DNA of 64,000 nt from Actinacidiphila rubida. Lineage in GTDB: Bacteria > Actinomycetota > Actinomycetes > Streptomycetales > Streptomycetaceae. Below the pieces are notes generated by a model. That model was not told the origin of the DNA. It saw only the letters and a program-made list of their open reading frames with translations, and searched no databases. Of this stretch, positions 25,437-35,563 are shown in pieces. The translations under genes and the position numbers were made by a program. Each line of letters begins with the position of its first letter. Position 1 is the stretch's first letter. The DNA lies in NCBI RefSeq assembly GCF_900110255.1, contig NZ_FODD01000002.1, forward strand, positions 1-64,000, read 5' to 3'.

Positions 25437-28400
25437 CTAGAACCGGGACTTCAGCTTCTCCCACATCGCCTGCCCGTAGGCTTCCGCGTCGTCTTCCAGG
25501 CCCTTGCTCGTGCCGTGGCTCAGAGCGATGGTGTCCTGATGGTAAACCTCGTGGTAGAAGGTGGTCACGGCCTCCTTCATGCTGCGCAGCCCGAGGTTCG
25601 CGAAGCGGATGATGGGCCGGCCGCTCTCGCCGCGGATCACTGCGAAACGCTCGGTCTTCTGACTGATCGTCACCAGACTGTCCCCGAGTGCCGGCCGGCC
25701 TTCGGCGTCGGTGTACTCCGGCTCGTAGATGTACTCGTACTTCTCGAAGTCCTCGCTCAGCCCGGCCCGTCCCATCGCCATGCGGAACCGGTTCAGGCTG
25801 ATGATCGGCCCGTCCTTGTAGTACGTCGGCCGGCCCTTGGCCGCACTGCGGTAGGCGTTGCTGGGGACGTTGTCCGACGCCGCGGCGGCGGCCTGCTCGT
25901 CGGCTGCCGCCGACCCGGCCGAGGCTTCGACCGCCCCGGCGTCCGCGGCCACCGACTCCTCGATGGCGGCCGCCGTCCCGGCGCCCAGAGCGCCGGCCCC
26001 GACCGCGGCCACGGCGCCCTCGGCACCGAGGAGGCCGGCGGTGGCGCTGACGCCCTCGACGATCGACGAGATCACGGCCGCGCCCACCGAGGCCTCGGCG
26101 CCGAACGCCGCGGCGTCCGCCGTGGCGGAGGCGATCGCGACCAGGCAGCCGCCCCCGGTGGCCACGGTGCAGATGACCGCACCGGCCACCGCAGCCGCGA
26201 CCAGGCCGACGCCCAGCCACGTCTTCCACCCGTGCCCGTCCATCTCGACGTTGCTGACCGGGTTGCCGCCGGCGAAGCCGTACGGGGTGCCGAGGGCGGA
26301 GATCCCCGCGTCGGCGCCCGCGCTGTTGAAGGTGTCCCGGGTCAGGAAGCGGTTGATGTTGGGGTCGTAGGAGCGGGCTCCCATGTTGAGGTTGCTGGTC
26401 GACACGTCCACCCGGGCCGCGTTGAACCGGTAGGCGTTGAACGGCAGGGTCGCCGTGGCCGCCGGTGGCGTGGTCGGCTGGTCGGGCCCGGAGTCCGGGG
26501 TGTTGGCGTCGCCGGTGTCGGCGTCGGCTCCGTAGGCGGTGTAGCCGTAGGTGGCGTCCGTCGACCCGGAGGTGTCGGTCAGCGCCTCGACGTCGCCGTG
26601 CCCGTTGTACGTGTAGTAGTTCTCCGACGTCGCACCCGGACCGCCGGCGGTGTAGGTGTTCGTCATCTCCAACCGCTCACCGGTGGGTGAGTAGTTGTAG
26701 ACCTTGTCGGCGGCGTTGTACCCCGTGCCGTTCTCGTCCAGGACGAGGTTGCTGGTGCCGAGGTAGTCGAACGACGACGTCTGCGCGGTGGCGGTGCCGT
26801 CGTTGAGCGTCTCCTTGGCGGCCCGGTTCATCGAGTCGTACGTGTACTGGGTCGTGTTGGTCGTGGCGGTGCTGGTCTTGGGGTCGGTCGTCGTCGACGA
26901 CGAGGACAGGATGTTGTCGTAGCCGTCGTAGACGTTCTTCTGGGCCGCGGACCCGACGTAGCCGGTGAAGTTGCCGTTGGCGATCTCGGTCAGCCGGCCC
27001 AGGGTGTCGTACTGGTAGGCGCCGCTGGTGTCGGACTGGACGAGCCGTCCGCGGTCGTAGGTGTACGAGACCTGGGGAGCGCCGTTGATCGTCTCGTCGA
27101 TGATGTCGCCGGAACTGTCGTACGTGTAGTTCTGGTCGAACTTCCCGTCGGGAGCGTTGGTGACGCCGGTGACCTGGTTGTCGGGGCTGTAGGTGCGGGT
27201 CGTCGTCCGGTCGAGGGCCGGCAGGCCGCTGGCGCGTTGCAGCGTCGACTCGTCGGAGATGACGTTGTTGTTGGGGTCGTAGCCCAGCTGGTGCGAGTCG
27301 ACGGTGGTGCCCGAGCCCGTCACCTCGGAGCTGGACCGCAGCGTGCCGTCGAGGTTGTAGCCGTAGGTGACCTGGTTGCCGTTCGGCTTGCTCTCGGTGG
27401 CCCGCTCGCCGAGCGGGGTGTAGGTGTAGCCGGTGGTCAGCCCCGGGTCGGCGCTGGACTGCTTGTTGGTGACCTGCGCCAGATGGTTCAGCGCGTCGTA
27501 GCCGTAGGTGTCGATCCGCGAGTCGGCGGTCTGGCTGGCGACGTTGCCGTCGGCGTCGTAGCCGTAGCCGACGGTGTGCTCGACGGTGGAACCGGACGCC
27601 TCCTGCACCTGCTTGAGCCGGTCCAGGTGGTCGTAGCTCTTGACGTAGTTGCTGAACGCCGCGTTCGGCGAGAGGTCGGTGGTCCCCACGGTGTTGCCGT
27701 CGGCGTCGTACGCGTAGGTCAGCCAGGTCGGGTTGGGCTGGGTGTCGGTGCTGGTGTTGCGGACCAGTTCGACCGCGTCGGCGGCCACCGTCGTCCCGCT
27801 GAGCGGGGTGAGGACGACGCTGCCGGTGGTGCCGGCCGCGCCGAACGTGAAGTTGGAGCCGAGCGTCACCCAGGTGCCCTGGCTGGTGCTCTGGGTGACC
27901 GTGATGTCGCTCTGCACGGGAGCGCCGTTGTAGTTCACCGTGTAGCTCGCGGACTTCACGCCGTTCAGCGAGCTGTTGTTCGGGACGAACACCTTGATGC
28001 TGTAGGTGCCCTGCTGCGGGACGGTGAAGTTCCAGGTCACCGGGTTGGTGGTGTTCTGGCTGACGAAGTACGGCTCACCCTGGTAACCGCCGTTCGACGG
28101 GGTCCAGTTCAGCGTGTTCTGGGCGTTGGGCCCGGTCGAGGTGATGACCTGGTCCTGCCAGCCGGCACCGAGTCCGGTGTCGGTGAACGACTGGGTGCTG
28201 CCGTCGGGGAAGTACGACCACGACATGGTGCGCTGCGTGGTGTTCTCCGCGGGCGTGAGCGTCCGGCTGGTCTGCCGGCCCGCGTTGTCGTAGCCGTAGG
28301 CCGTCTTGATGCCGAACGGGTCGGTGATGCTGCGCGTCTGGCCGTTGTCGAAGTAGGCGTACGTCGTCGTCGCGGTGGACGTGGTCGGGGCCGCGTTCGT

Positions 28401-31400
28401 TCCCGGGTACGGCGTCACCGTCCTCTGCGTGACCGTGCCGACCTGGCTGTCCGGGGTGTAGCTGTAGTCGCTCTCCGGCTGCTCGGCCGCGCCGTAGACC
28501 GGATCGCCGGGCAGGATCGCGCCGAGCTTCTTGGCCACCCGGTTGTCGGCGTCGTACTGCGTGGAGGTGGTGTACGCGCCGGTGACGCCGCTCGCGGCGG
28601 AGACCACGCCCTGCGGCGAGACCACGCTGGTGTTGTTGCCGACCTGGTCGTACGTGTACTGCGTGGTGTTGTAGGCGAAGCTGGTCGTGCCGTTCGAGGC
28701 GTGCAGCACGTCGGCCTGGGTGACCTGGCCGTTCGGGTCGAGCGTGTAGGTGTCGGTGCTGCCGTTCTGGTCGGTCGTCGAGGTCTTCAGCCCGTCGAGG
28801 TCGTACCCGATCGACGTGGTGTACTTCTTCGCGTCGGTGGTGCCGGTCGGGCGGTGGTCCAGGTCGAACCCGAACGTGGTGACGTTGTTCTTCGGGTCGG
28901 TGACGGACGTCTTGTCGCCGACGGTGTCGTAGCCGATCAGGGTCTTCTGCCCGAGGGCGTCGGTGACCGAGGTCTCCTGGTTCTCCGCGTCGTAGCCGAT
29001 CGTGGTGGCGTGGTCCGCCGCCGTCGCACCGGGCACGTTGCCGAGCGGAGACACGGTGCTGGTCGTGTTGCCGACCTTGTCGTACCCGTAGGTGATGGTG
29101 CGTGCCGGGGGCGAGGCCGAGTCGTCGGGCGGCAGCGTGGTCGAGGTGACCCGGCCGTCGGGGTCGTAGACGTGGGTGGTCACCGCGCCGGTGGCCGACG
29201 TGGACTGTGTGACGTCGTTGTTGCCGTCGTACCCGGGTGCGGGATAGGCGATCGTCTGCCCGGCCGCCGTGTCCTTGGGGATGTGGGAGTCCAACTGACG
29301 CAGGAACACGTCGTAGTTGGCGGTGGCGGTGTGGCCTTCGGGGTCGGTGGTCGAGGTGAGCTCGCCGCGCGGACCGTAGACGAACGTGGTCGTGTTGCCC
29401 GCGGCGTCCGTGACGGAGTCCGGCTGCCCGGTGGGCTCGGGGAACTGGGTGCCGGAACCGGGCAGGGAGTGGCTGTTGGTGTAGTAACTCGTGTGCCCGT
29501 TGGCGTCCTTGACGGACGCGACCTGCCCGTACATGTCGTACGTGTACGTGGTGAGGTAGGAGTTCGGCGGCGCGTTCACCGCGGTTCCGCCGGGCGCCTG
29601 GGACGTCTCCAGGTTGCCGGCGTACCCGGCGGTGGCGACGTAACCGGGGTCGCCGGGGCTGAGCGGGTAGTAGGTGAGGTGCGTGCGCCGGCCCTGCGGG
29701 GAGGTCCGGTCGGTGAGGAACGCGATGTGGCCGGACAGCGTCGAATCGGCGCTGTCGTCGGTGGCGTAGGTGTACGTGCTGGCGGCGGTTCCGTTCTTGA
29801 CCGCGAGCGCGTCCTTGTACGTGAGCGGGTAGCCGGTGTTCGGGTCGTACGTCCACGCGTTGTGGGCGCCGTTGTCCTCGGTGAGGTCGGTGACGTTGTT
29901 GTCCGCGTCCCACTTGAGGGTGGTGGTCTGGGCGTGCCCGCCGGCCGTGGGCGCGGGGTCGACCTCCTGGATCAGCCGGCCCGCCGCGTCGGTGTGGTGG
30001 ATCCACGTGCCGCCGTTGGGGTCGGTGACCGTCGCGGTGGTGGCGGCGCCGGTGACGGTCCCCGGCTGCACGTAGGCGAGGCCGGTGGCGTACCCGTCGC
30101 GGTCGGTGACGGTCTGCGTCCACCACTTGGTCGGCGACGAGTCCGGGTAGTAGGCGACGTGCGTCGTGTTGCCGCGCGGGTCCTGGACCGCGACCAGCTT
30201 GACGTTCTTCATGCCCTGCGTGGCGTCGTACGTGAAGTTGAACGTCTTGGCGACGCCGGTCCCGGCGCCGTCGACGAACCGGCGGAGCAGGCCCTGGCTG
30301 GTGTAGTAGAAGTCGAGCGTCCGGCCGGAGACGTCGGTGATCGACCTGACGTGGTCGATGATCGCCGGGTCGGTCAGGTTCGTGCCGGCCACCAGGGCGC
30401 CGGTGGAGTCGATGTACGAGTAGCTGTCGCCCTTGGCGTAGTACGACAGCGTGAGGGTCTGGATGTGCAGCGGGTCGGAGATGGAGTCGAGGAACTCCTC
30501 CGGCTTGTTCTCACTCTGGCGCGAGGTGTAGGCGAAGTCGGCCTCGTTCCCGTTGGCGTCGACCTGCGCGGTCGGATAGCCCTCGCAGTCGAAGTAGTAC
30601 GTGGTGCGGTCCGGCCGGGTCATCTTCCAGGCGCGGGCGTTGGTGTCCTGCGGCTTGCAGGCCGTCCCCTGGAGGAACAGGTGCACACCCGGTGGCGACG
30701 TCCATGTACTGGTGGTGGCGTTCCAGTTCCACTGGTGGGCGTTGCCCGTGCCGTCGACCATCACCACGGAGGTCGGCTTGGTCGCGGGGTGGAACTGCAG
30801 GGCCTGGCCCAGCCGGATCGGCGCGGACGCCTCGATGCTCCAGCCGAACCCGGTGCTCGTGTCCATCGTGGACATCGAGTTGTACGACAGGCGCAGGGCG
30901 GTGTCGAAGCCGACCGACGGGTTGCTGAACAGGTCGTCGTTCCACACCGTGTTGCCGGACGCCTCGTTGGAGTAGAGCGCGGAGCCCGACCCCGTCGGCG
31001 TGGTCGCGTACGGGTAGAACTTCTCCAGCCCCAGCTGGTTGTTGCCGGTCGGGTCTACGCTGACCTGCTGCTGCAGCGATCCCGCGCCGCCCGAACCTGC
31101 CGCGGCCGCGGCCGGCCTGGCCCCGTGCGCCATCGGCGCGGCGCCCGCCGTGCCGGACGACAGATAGGTGCCGGTGGTCTTGTTGTACATGTCCCACGCG
31201 AGCGTCGCGCCCTCGTCCTGGTTGCCGTCCGCCACCGCGGGCGGCGTGACCTGCGCGTTGAGGGTGACCGTGTCCGCGGGGACCAGGTCGGCGGGCAGCG
31301 CGGTCTGCAGCTGGTTGCCGCTGGTGGTGACGTCGGTGCCGTCGGGCAGCAGCCAGTGGTAGGTGAGCACCTCGCTGGACGCGCTCCAGGCGGCGGCGGT

Positions 31401-33905
31401 GGTGTTGTTGATCGTCACCGGCACGGTGTAGGTGGTGCCGGGCACCATCCCGGACGGGGTGGTCGGCGCGTAGTACGTGGAGCCGGGTGACGTGTCGAGG
31501 TAGGTGACCACCAGTGCCGGCGCCAGGGCCGGTTCGGCGGTGGCGGGCCCGGCGAAGATGGTCCGCTCCTGCGGGGACGTGGTGGTCTCCGCGGCGAGCT
31601 TCACCAGCAGGCCGTCGTCGGTGGACGGCGTGTTGATCCAGCCCTGCACGATGCTGGTCGCGTCGAACGTCTGCCGGTTCGGGTCGTTGGTCAGGCCGCC
31701 GACCGTACCGTCGGCGGCGGCGGTGACGTCGCCTCCCGCCTTCGTCCACGCGGTTCCGGTCGCGGCGCTGTTCCAGGTGGCCTGGCTGCCGGTGAACGGG
31801 CGGGTCAGGGCGTGCAGTTCGTAGACGGCGCCGGACGTGCCGGTGGTGGTGGTCTCCTGCCACAGCTTCAGGTGCGCGTCCAGCACGGTCGAGCCCGCGG
31901 GAACGGCCGACAGCGCCGGGAAGTTGACCACCGAGCGCGCGACGCCGTACGTGGCGGAGCTGTTGCCTACCTCCAGCCACGGCTCCGAAGTGCCGCCGTT
32001 GCTCAAGGTGTTGAGCACGGTGCCCGGTTCCGCGGACGACAGGGTGGTCGCCGACTGCGCCGGGACGATGAGCGTGGTGCGCCCGGCCTTCGGGAGCCGG
32101 ACCAGCTGCGTCGGCCCGGGGATCAGTGCCCCGGACTTCGTCTTCACCACGACCATGTAGTAGTAGGCGTTGCCGTACGGGTCCGCGCTGTCGGCCGCGG
32201 TGGGCACCGCCGTCGAGTCGGTGAACGCGGTGGTCCCGGGCTTGATCGGGGCGATCCGGGTCGACGCGGACGGGGTGAAGGTCTGGTAGATGCTGCGGTG
32301 CACCTCGTACCCGGCGAGGTCGTTGCCGGTGTCACCGCTGGTGTTGGTGTAGGTGGGCCAGGACAGCTCGGCACCGGTGGCGTGGATCACCGTCGGCGCG
32401 CTGAGTGCCACGCCGGGAACGCCGTAGGTGATCACCAGCTTCGGGTAGTTGGCGGCCTCGCCGCCGTAGGCGTAGGCCGAGCCCTCGTAGCGCGGTCCGC
32501 CCTGGCCGAGCGTGCTCTCACCGGCGGCCTTGAGGACGAACCCGTTGTTCGCCGTCGTCCCGTTGAGCCAGCCCTGCACCGTGGAGGTGACGGGGAAGTC
32601 GTTCCACACGCCCAGCGCGTTCGCGGCCATCGACGTGGTGCCGGCGACCGGTCCGCCGATCCCGCTCGCGCTGTTCCAGGTGGCGTTCGCCGGATTCCAC
32701 GACGCGTTCGCGGCGAGCGCCTGCATCGGCACCGTGTTGGTGCCGGTGGTGAACGTCTGGTCGTAGTACAGCTTCAGATCCGCGGAGGTGACCGTGGTGC
32801 CGGCCGGCACGGACGGCATCGGGAACCGGATCAGCGAACGCGCTGCGCCGGTGGTCGTCGTCCCGACCGACAACCGCCACGAGGACGCGTAGTTCGTCGT
32901 CGGGCTGTCGGCGAGGACCATCACGTTCGCGGCGTCCGACGGGGCCGGCGACACCACGATCGTCGGGTCGATGGTCACCGGGTACCGCCGGTGCGCGTCG
33001 GCCAGCCAGCCGGCGTCGGGGGTCACCTTCAGGTGCAGGACGCCCGCCTTCGCGTCCCAGCTCATGGTCTGCGCGACCTTCGTCGAGGAGACCTTGCCGT
33101 AGGGCGAGTTCGCGTCGTCCCTGGCGTCGGACATGTACGGCGCGGGGATCGTGAACAGCGGGGTGTTCGCCTCACCGCCGTAGAGCGCGATCGCGCCGTC
33201 CGCCAGCTGCCGGGGCGTGAGTCCCGGCAGTTTCAGCGTGAACGCGTACGAGGCGCCCGCCGCCGGCGCCTTCGCCAGGACGATGGACTCCTTCACGCCT
33301 GACGGACCGGTCTGGTAAGTCAGGTCGGCGCCCGGATACGCGCCCTTGTACGCGACCCGGTCGCCCGAGACCTTCGGACGGGACGTGACCGCTCCGTCCG
33401 CGCCGAGCTCCACGACGCCATTGCCGCGCTCGAGGCGCACCAGCCGCGACGCCTCCGGCGAGAAGTACGTCCGGAACGCGTTGCCGGTGCTGCCCGCGGT
33501 GTACCCGTCGTGGGCCAGCGACCGCACGGACGGGTCGATGTCCCGCCAGACGCCCTTCGCGTCCCGGTAGTGCACCGGGACCGCCGAGACCTCCTCCTGG
33601 ACGCTCCCGTCGGACATCCGGAAGAAGCTGGAGTCCGCGGTCCGGCGCCCGGTCAGCTCCTTGACGCGATGGGCGTGCGGATCGGTCTTCACCACCTTGA
33701 CGCCGCGGCCGGCCGGCGACTTCCAGGAGAACGGCGCGGGTTTCGGCGCCGACGTCCCCTTCCAGCCTCCGTCGCCCTTCGGCTGCACCTGCGCCGAGTG
33801 CGCCGCCCCGTGGGCGCTCGCCACGGTCGCCGACACCGCCGGCAGTCCCATGCTCACCAACGTCACTGCCAGAACGCGTGCTGACCACCGATGCAGCCGA
33901 CCCAT
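25437..33905 (-). CDS. Secreted RHS/YD-repeat polymorphic toxin with C-terminal HExxH metallopeptidase domain
   Basis: A 2,822-aa protein; the ATG at 33905 follows GGAGG by five bases. A Sec signal peptide spans residues 1-33. Two DNRLRE-type beta-sandwich modules lie at about 320-500 and 620-800 (SLIRFPMPSVPAGTTVTSADLKLY). Dozens of YD repeats (YDxxGR, G-x-T-x-Y) run from about 1050 to 2500, interrupted near 1930-2065 by a golvesin-C-like lectin domain (GTYSIKVFVPNN). The RHS core ends with YDPNINRFLTRDTF and NPVSNVEMDGHG near 2559. A hydrophobic Ala/Gly-rich pre-toxin region follows. The last 140 residues contain HEVYH (2785-2789) and a downstream EDDAEAYG, a zincin-like active-site pattern. 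It is probably a contact- or secretion-delivered toxin. Confidence 0.9.
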   Translation of the reverse strand: MGRLHRWSARVLAVTLVSMGLPAVSATVASAHGAAHSAQVQPKGDGGWKGTSAPKPAPFSWKSPAGRGVKVVKTDPHAHRVKELTGRRTADSSFFRMSDGSVQEEVSAVPVHYRDAKGVWRDIDPSVRSLAHDGYTAGSTGNAFRTYFSPEASRLVRLERGNGVVELGADGAVTSRPKVSGDRVAYKGAYPGADLTYQTGPSGVKESIVLAKAPAAGASYAFTLKLPGLTPRQLADGAIALYGGEANTPLFTIPAPYMSDARDDANSPYGKVSSTKVAQTMSWDAKAGVLHLKVTPDAGWLADAHRRYPVTIDPTIVVSPAPSDAANVMVLADSPTTNYASSWRLSVGTTTTGAARSLIRFPMPSVPAGTTVTSADLKLYYDQTFTTGTNTVPMQALAANASWNPANATWNSASGIGGPVAGTTSMAANALGVWNDFPVTSTVQGWLNGTTANNGFVLKAAGESTLGQGGPRYEGSAYAYGGEAANYPKLVITYGVPGVALSAPTVIHATGAELSWPTYTNTSGDTGNDLAGYEVHRSIYQTFTPSASTRIAPIKPGTTAFTDSTAVPTAADSADPYGNAYYYMVVVKTKSGALIPGPTQLVRLPKAGRTTLIVPAQSATTLSSAEPGTVLNTLSNGGTSEPWLEVGNSSATYGVARSVVNFPALSAVPAGSTVLDAHLKLWQETTTTGTSGAVYELHALTRPFTGSQATWNSAATGTAWTKAGGDVTAAADGTVGGLTNDPNRQTFDATSIVQGWINTPSTDDGLLVKLAAETTTSPQERTIFAGPATAEPALAPALVVTYLDTSPGSTYYAPTTPSGMVPGTTYTVPVTINNTTAAAWSASSEVLTYHWLLPDGTDVTTSGNQLQTALPADLVPADTVTLNAQVTPPAVADGNQDEGATLAWDMYNKTTGTYLSSGTAGAAPMAHGARPAAAAAGSGGAGSLQQQVSVDPTGNNQLGLEKFYPYATTPTGSGSALYSNEASGNTVWNDDLFSNPSVGFDTALRLSYNSMSTMDTSTGFGWSIEASAPIRLGQALQFHPATKPTSVVMVDGTGNAHQWNWNATTSTWTSPPGVHLFLQGTACKPQDTNARAWKMTRPDRTTYYFDCEGYPTAQVDANGNEADFAYTSRQSENKPEEFLDSISDPLHIQTLTLSYYAKGDSYSYIDSTGALVAGTNLTDPAIIDHVRSITDVSGRTLDFYYTSQGLLRRFVDGAGTGVAKTFNFTYDATQGMKNVKLVAVQDPRGNTTHVAYYPDSSPTKWWTQTVTDRDGYATGLAYVQPGTVTGAATTATVTDPNGGTWIHHTDAAGRLIQEVDPAPTAGGHAQTTTLKWDADNNVTDLTEDNGAHNAWTYDPNTGYPLTYKDALAVKNGTAASTYTYATDDSADSTLSGHIAFLTDRTSPQGRRTHLTYYPLSPGDPGYVATAGYAGNLETSQAPGGTAVNAPPNSYLTTYTYDMYGQVASVKDANGHTSYYTNSHSLPGSGTQFPEPTGQPDSVTDAAGNTTTFVYGPRGELTSTTDPEGHTATANYDVFLRQLDSHIPKDTAAGQTIAYPAPGYDGNNDVTQSTSATGAVTTHVYDPDGRVTSTTLPPDDSASPPARTITYGYDKVGNTTSTVSPLGNVPGATAADHATTIGYDAENQETSVTDALGQKTLIGYDTVGDKTSVTDPKNNVTTFGFDLDHRPTGTTDAKKYTTSIGYDLDGLKTSTTDQNGSTDTYTLDPNGQVTQADVLHASNGTTSFAYNTTQYTYDQVGNNTSVVSPQGVVSAASGVTGAYTTSTQYDADNRVAKKLGAILPGDPVYGAAEQPESDYSYTPDSQVGTVTQRTVTPYPGTNAAPTTSTATTTYAYFDNGQTRSITDPFGIKTAYGYDNAGRQTSRTLTPAENTTQRTMSWSYFPDGSTQSFTDTGLGAGWQDQVITSTGPNAQNTLNWTPSNGGYQGEPYFVSQNTTNPVTWNFTVPQQGTYSIKVFVPNNSSLNGVKSASYTVNYNGAPVQSDITVTQSTSQGTWVTLGSNFTFGAAGTTGSVVLTPLSGTTVAADAVELVRNTSTDTQPNPTWLTYAYDADGNTVGTTDLSPNAAFSNYVKSYDHLDRLKQVQEASGSTVEHTVGYGYDADGNVASQTADSRIDTYGYDALNHLAQVTNKQSSADPGLTTGYTYTPLGERATESKPNGNQVTYGYNLDGTLRSSSEVTGSGTTVDSHQLGYDPNNNVISDESTLQRASGLPALDRTTTRTYSPDNQVTGVTNAPDGKFDQNYTYDSSGDIIDETINGAPQVSYTYDRGRLVQSDTSGAYQYDTLGRLTEIANGNFTGYVGSAAQKNVYDGYDNILSSSSTTTDPKTSTATTNTTQYTYDSMNRAAKETLNDGTATAQTSSFDYLGTSNLVLDENGTGYNAADKVYNYSPTGERLEMTNTYTAGGPGATSENYYTYNGHGDVEALTDTSGSTDATYGYTAYGADADTGDANTPDSGPDQPTTPPAATATLPFNAYRFNAARVDVSTSNLNMGARSYDPNINRFLTRDTFNSAGADAGISALGTPYGFAGGNPVSNVEMDGHGWKTWLGVGLVAAAVAGAVICTVATGGGCLVAIASATADAAAFGAEASVGAAVISSIVEGVSATAGLLGAEGAVAAVGAGALGAGTAAAIEESVAADAGAVEASAGSAAADEQAAAAASDNVPSNAYRSAAKGRPTYYKDGPIISLNRFRMAMGRAGLSEDFEKYEYIYEPEYTDAEGRPALGDSLVTISQKTERFAVIRGESGRPIIRFANLGLRSMKEAVTTFYHEVYHQDTIALSHGTSKGLEDDAEAYGQAMWEKLKSRF

Positions 33906-34239
33906 GCGAACCTCCGTCCAACGGGGGCGCACAGGGACCGCAGCGCCACACCTATGTCCGTGGCCGGCCGCGATTGTGTTACGCCGCCGCTCTGACCTGC
34001 GGCGCAGCGGCGCCCGTCACCTCACGCACCGTCAGGTCGGCGCCGGCAGGACTCCCGCGGCCGGCCGGACGGGCTCCGCGCACTCCGGGTTCAAAGTTTT
34101 GGTAATGCCCCGTCAGCCACGTCCCGGATTGGGCCGGTTCGAGCTCGGCACGACGTTCGAGAACCCCAAAAGGTTGCCCTGGCGACGGCGGCAACTTGCA
34201 CCTACCGTTGCAGCCCGGCCAGGGAGGGAGCTGGGGTTC
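33906..34239. other. Divergent intergenic region between RHS and lipoprotein genes
   Basis: These 334 bases hold no credible gene. The part nearest the lipoprotein contains GGCAACTTGCACCTACCGTT, loosely like an ECF-type promoter (AAC then GTT), which would allow sigma autoregulation; this is weak. Confidence 0.35.
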
Positions 34240-34707
34240 ATGGTCCACACGGGGCACACGTTCCATGCCGGCAGACGGCACGGACGGACGAGACCGGACG
34301 AACCACCCCCTCGACGCATCGGGCGCGCCGTCGTCGCGACCGCACTCGCCGCACCCCTGCTCCTCGCCGGGTGCACCGGCTCGTCCCACCACGACGGCGC
34401 CACGTCCGCCCCGGCCGGCCCGAGCCACCGGGTCGCGTTCCAGGTCGACGGATCCGGAACCGCGGACCTCGGCTACAGCACCGGCACGACGGCCAGGTCG
34501 GGGAAGGTCGCGCACGCCGTGCTGCCCTGGACGAAGACCGTGTCGGCGACGGGCGCGGGGTACGTCCTCACGGTCGTGCTGGGGCCGTCCGGCGGCGACG
34601 CCGCGTGCTCGATCAGCGTCGACGGCCGCAAGCTCACCGGGTCCCGCGCCCACGGCCCCTACGGCCGGGCCACCTGCACGACCGGCACTTCGCGGGCCGA
34701 TGGCTGA
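34240..34707 (+). CDS. Small secreted lipoprotein, MmpS-like
   Basis: A 155-aa protein whose ATG follows GGGAGGGAG by about ten bases. After a basic N-terminus and hydrophobic stretch comes a lipobox, LLLAGC (Cys45), so it is a membrane-anchored lipoprotein. The exported part (VAFQVDGSGTADLGYSTGT, then CSISVDGRKLTGSRAHGPYGRATC) has the small beta-sandwich pattern seen in MmpS-type accessory proteins, with a cysteine pair that could form a disulfide. Its stop overlaps the ECF sigma start by eight bases, so the two are cotranslated; it could be a surface sensor or a target of that sigma factor. Confidence 0.7.
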   Translation: MVHTGHTFHAGRRHGRTRPDEPPPRRIGRAVVATALAAPLLLAGCTGSSHHDGATSAPAGPSHRVAFQVDGSGTADLGYSTGTTARSGKVAHAVLPWTKTVSATGAGYVLTVVLGPSGGDAACSISVDGRKLTGSRAHGPYGRATCTTGTSRADG

Positions 34708-35392
34708 AGCCGTCGCCGGCCCACCTGAGGAACGACCGACCGCAACGGCACGCGAATCCCTCGTCCGCGACCTGGCGGACCGCGCTCGGCGCGGCGACCA
34801 GGACGCGTTCCTGGCGCTCTACCGCGCCACCTCCTTACGACTGCTGAACTACCTGCGGGCCATGGTCGGCGAGAACGACGCCGACGACGTCGCGTCGGAG
34901 ACCTGGGCCCGGATCGTCACCGACCTGCCGGCCTTCCGCGCCGAGCGCGGCACGTTCCTCGGCTGGGCGACCGCCATCGCCCGCCACCGCGCCATCGACC
35001 ATCTGCGGCGCCGGACGTTGTCCACCCCGCAGCCCCACCACCTGCTGCCCGACCGCAGGGCACCCGACGACACACCCGCCGACGCGGCGGAGCGCATGTC
35101 GACCGCGGAGGCGCTGCGCCTGATCGGCGGCCTGCCCCCCGACCAGGCGCAGGCGGTCCTGCTCCGCGTGGTCATCGGCCTGGACGCCCGCACCGCCGGC
35201 CGGATCCTCCGCAAACGCCCGGGCGCCGTCCGCACCGCCGCGCACCGTGGTCTGCGGGCGCTGGCGCTCCAACTCGACCGCGGGCTCGCGGACACTCCCG
35301 CATCCGGTGCGCCGGACGTCCTGGACGTCCTCGACGCCATCAGCGCCCCCGTCGCGATCGACGCCCTGGCCACCTCCCCCGGCGTGCGGTGA
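34700..35392 (+). CDS. ECF-type RNA polymerase sigma factor
   Basis: A 230-aa sigma-70-family factor. Region 2 covers about residues 30-100 (DAFLALYRATSLRLLNYL, DADDVASETWARIVTDLPAF, FLGWATAIARHRAIDHLRRR); region 4 about 140-195 (LPPDQAQAVLLRVVIGLDARTAGRILRKRPGAVRTAAHRGLRAL). Codon 46 (34835-34837) is TTA, so translation should need the bldA tRNA and be tied to development. No anti-sigma gene is adjacent; the overlapping upstream gene encodes a lipoprotein instead. The 35-residue C-terminal tail beyond region 4 might carry control. Confidence 0.9.
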   Translation: MAEAVAGPPEERPTATARESLVRDLADRARRGDQDAFLALYRATSLRLLNYLRAMVGENDADDVASETWARIVTDLPAFRAERGTFLGWATAIARHRAIDHLRRRTLSTPQPHHLLPDRRAPDDTPADAAERMSTAEALRLIGGLPPDQAQAVLLRVVIGLDARTAGRILRKRPGAVRTAAHRGLRALALQLDRGLADTPASGAPDVLDVLDAISAPVAIDALATSPGVR

Positions 35393-35563
35393 GGAACGTC
35401 CTGGCAGGAGGCCCGCGCGTCCGCTTCCGGCCGCACGCAACGGCGTTCACGGTCCCGTCCCGCCCTCGTCGGGCAACACCTGTGCGACTGGGGCGCAACA
35501 GTGTCATCACAGATGCGCCGGGAGGGCTTTCCGCTGGTCAGGCGACCTGCTTTACTCCTCGGC

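Noticed and set aside
27237-31490. A plus-strand open frame of about 1,400 codons inside the RHS gene
   Set aside because: It is the antisense shadow of the YD-repeat region: Arg/Gly/Val-rich, repetitive, no ribosome site or recognisable domain.
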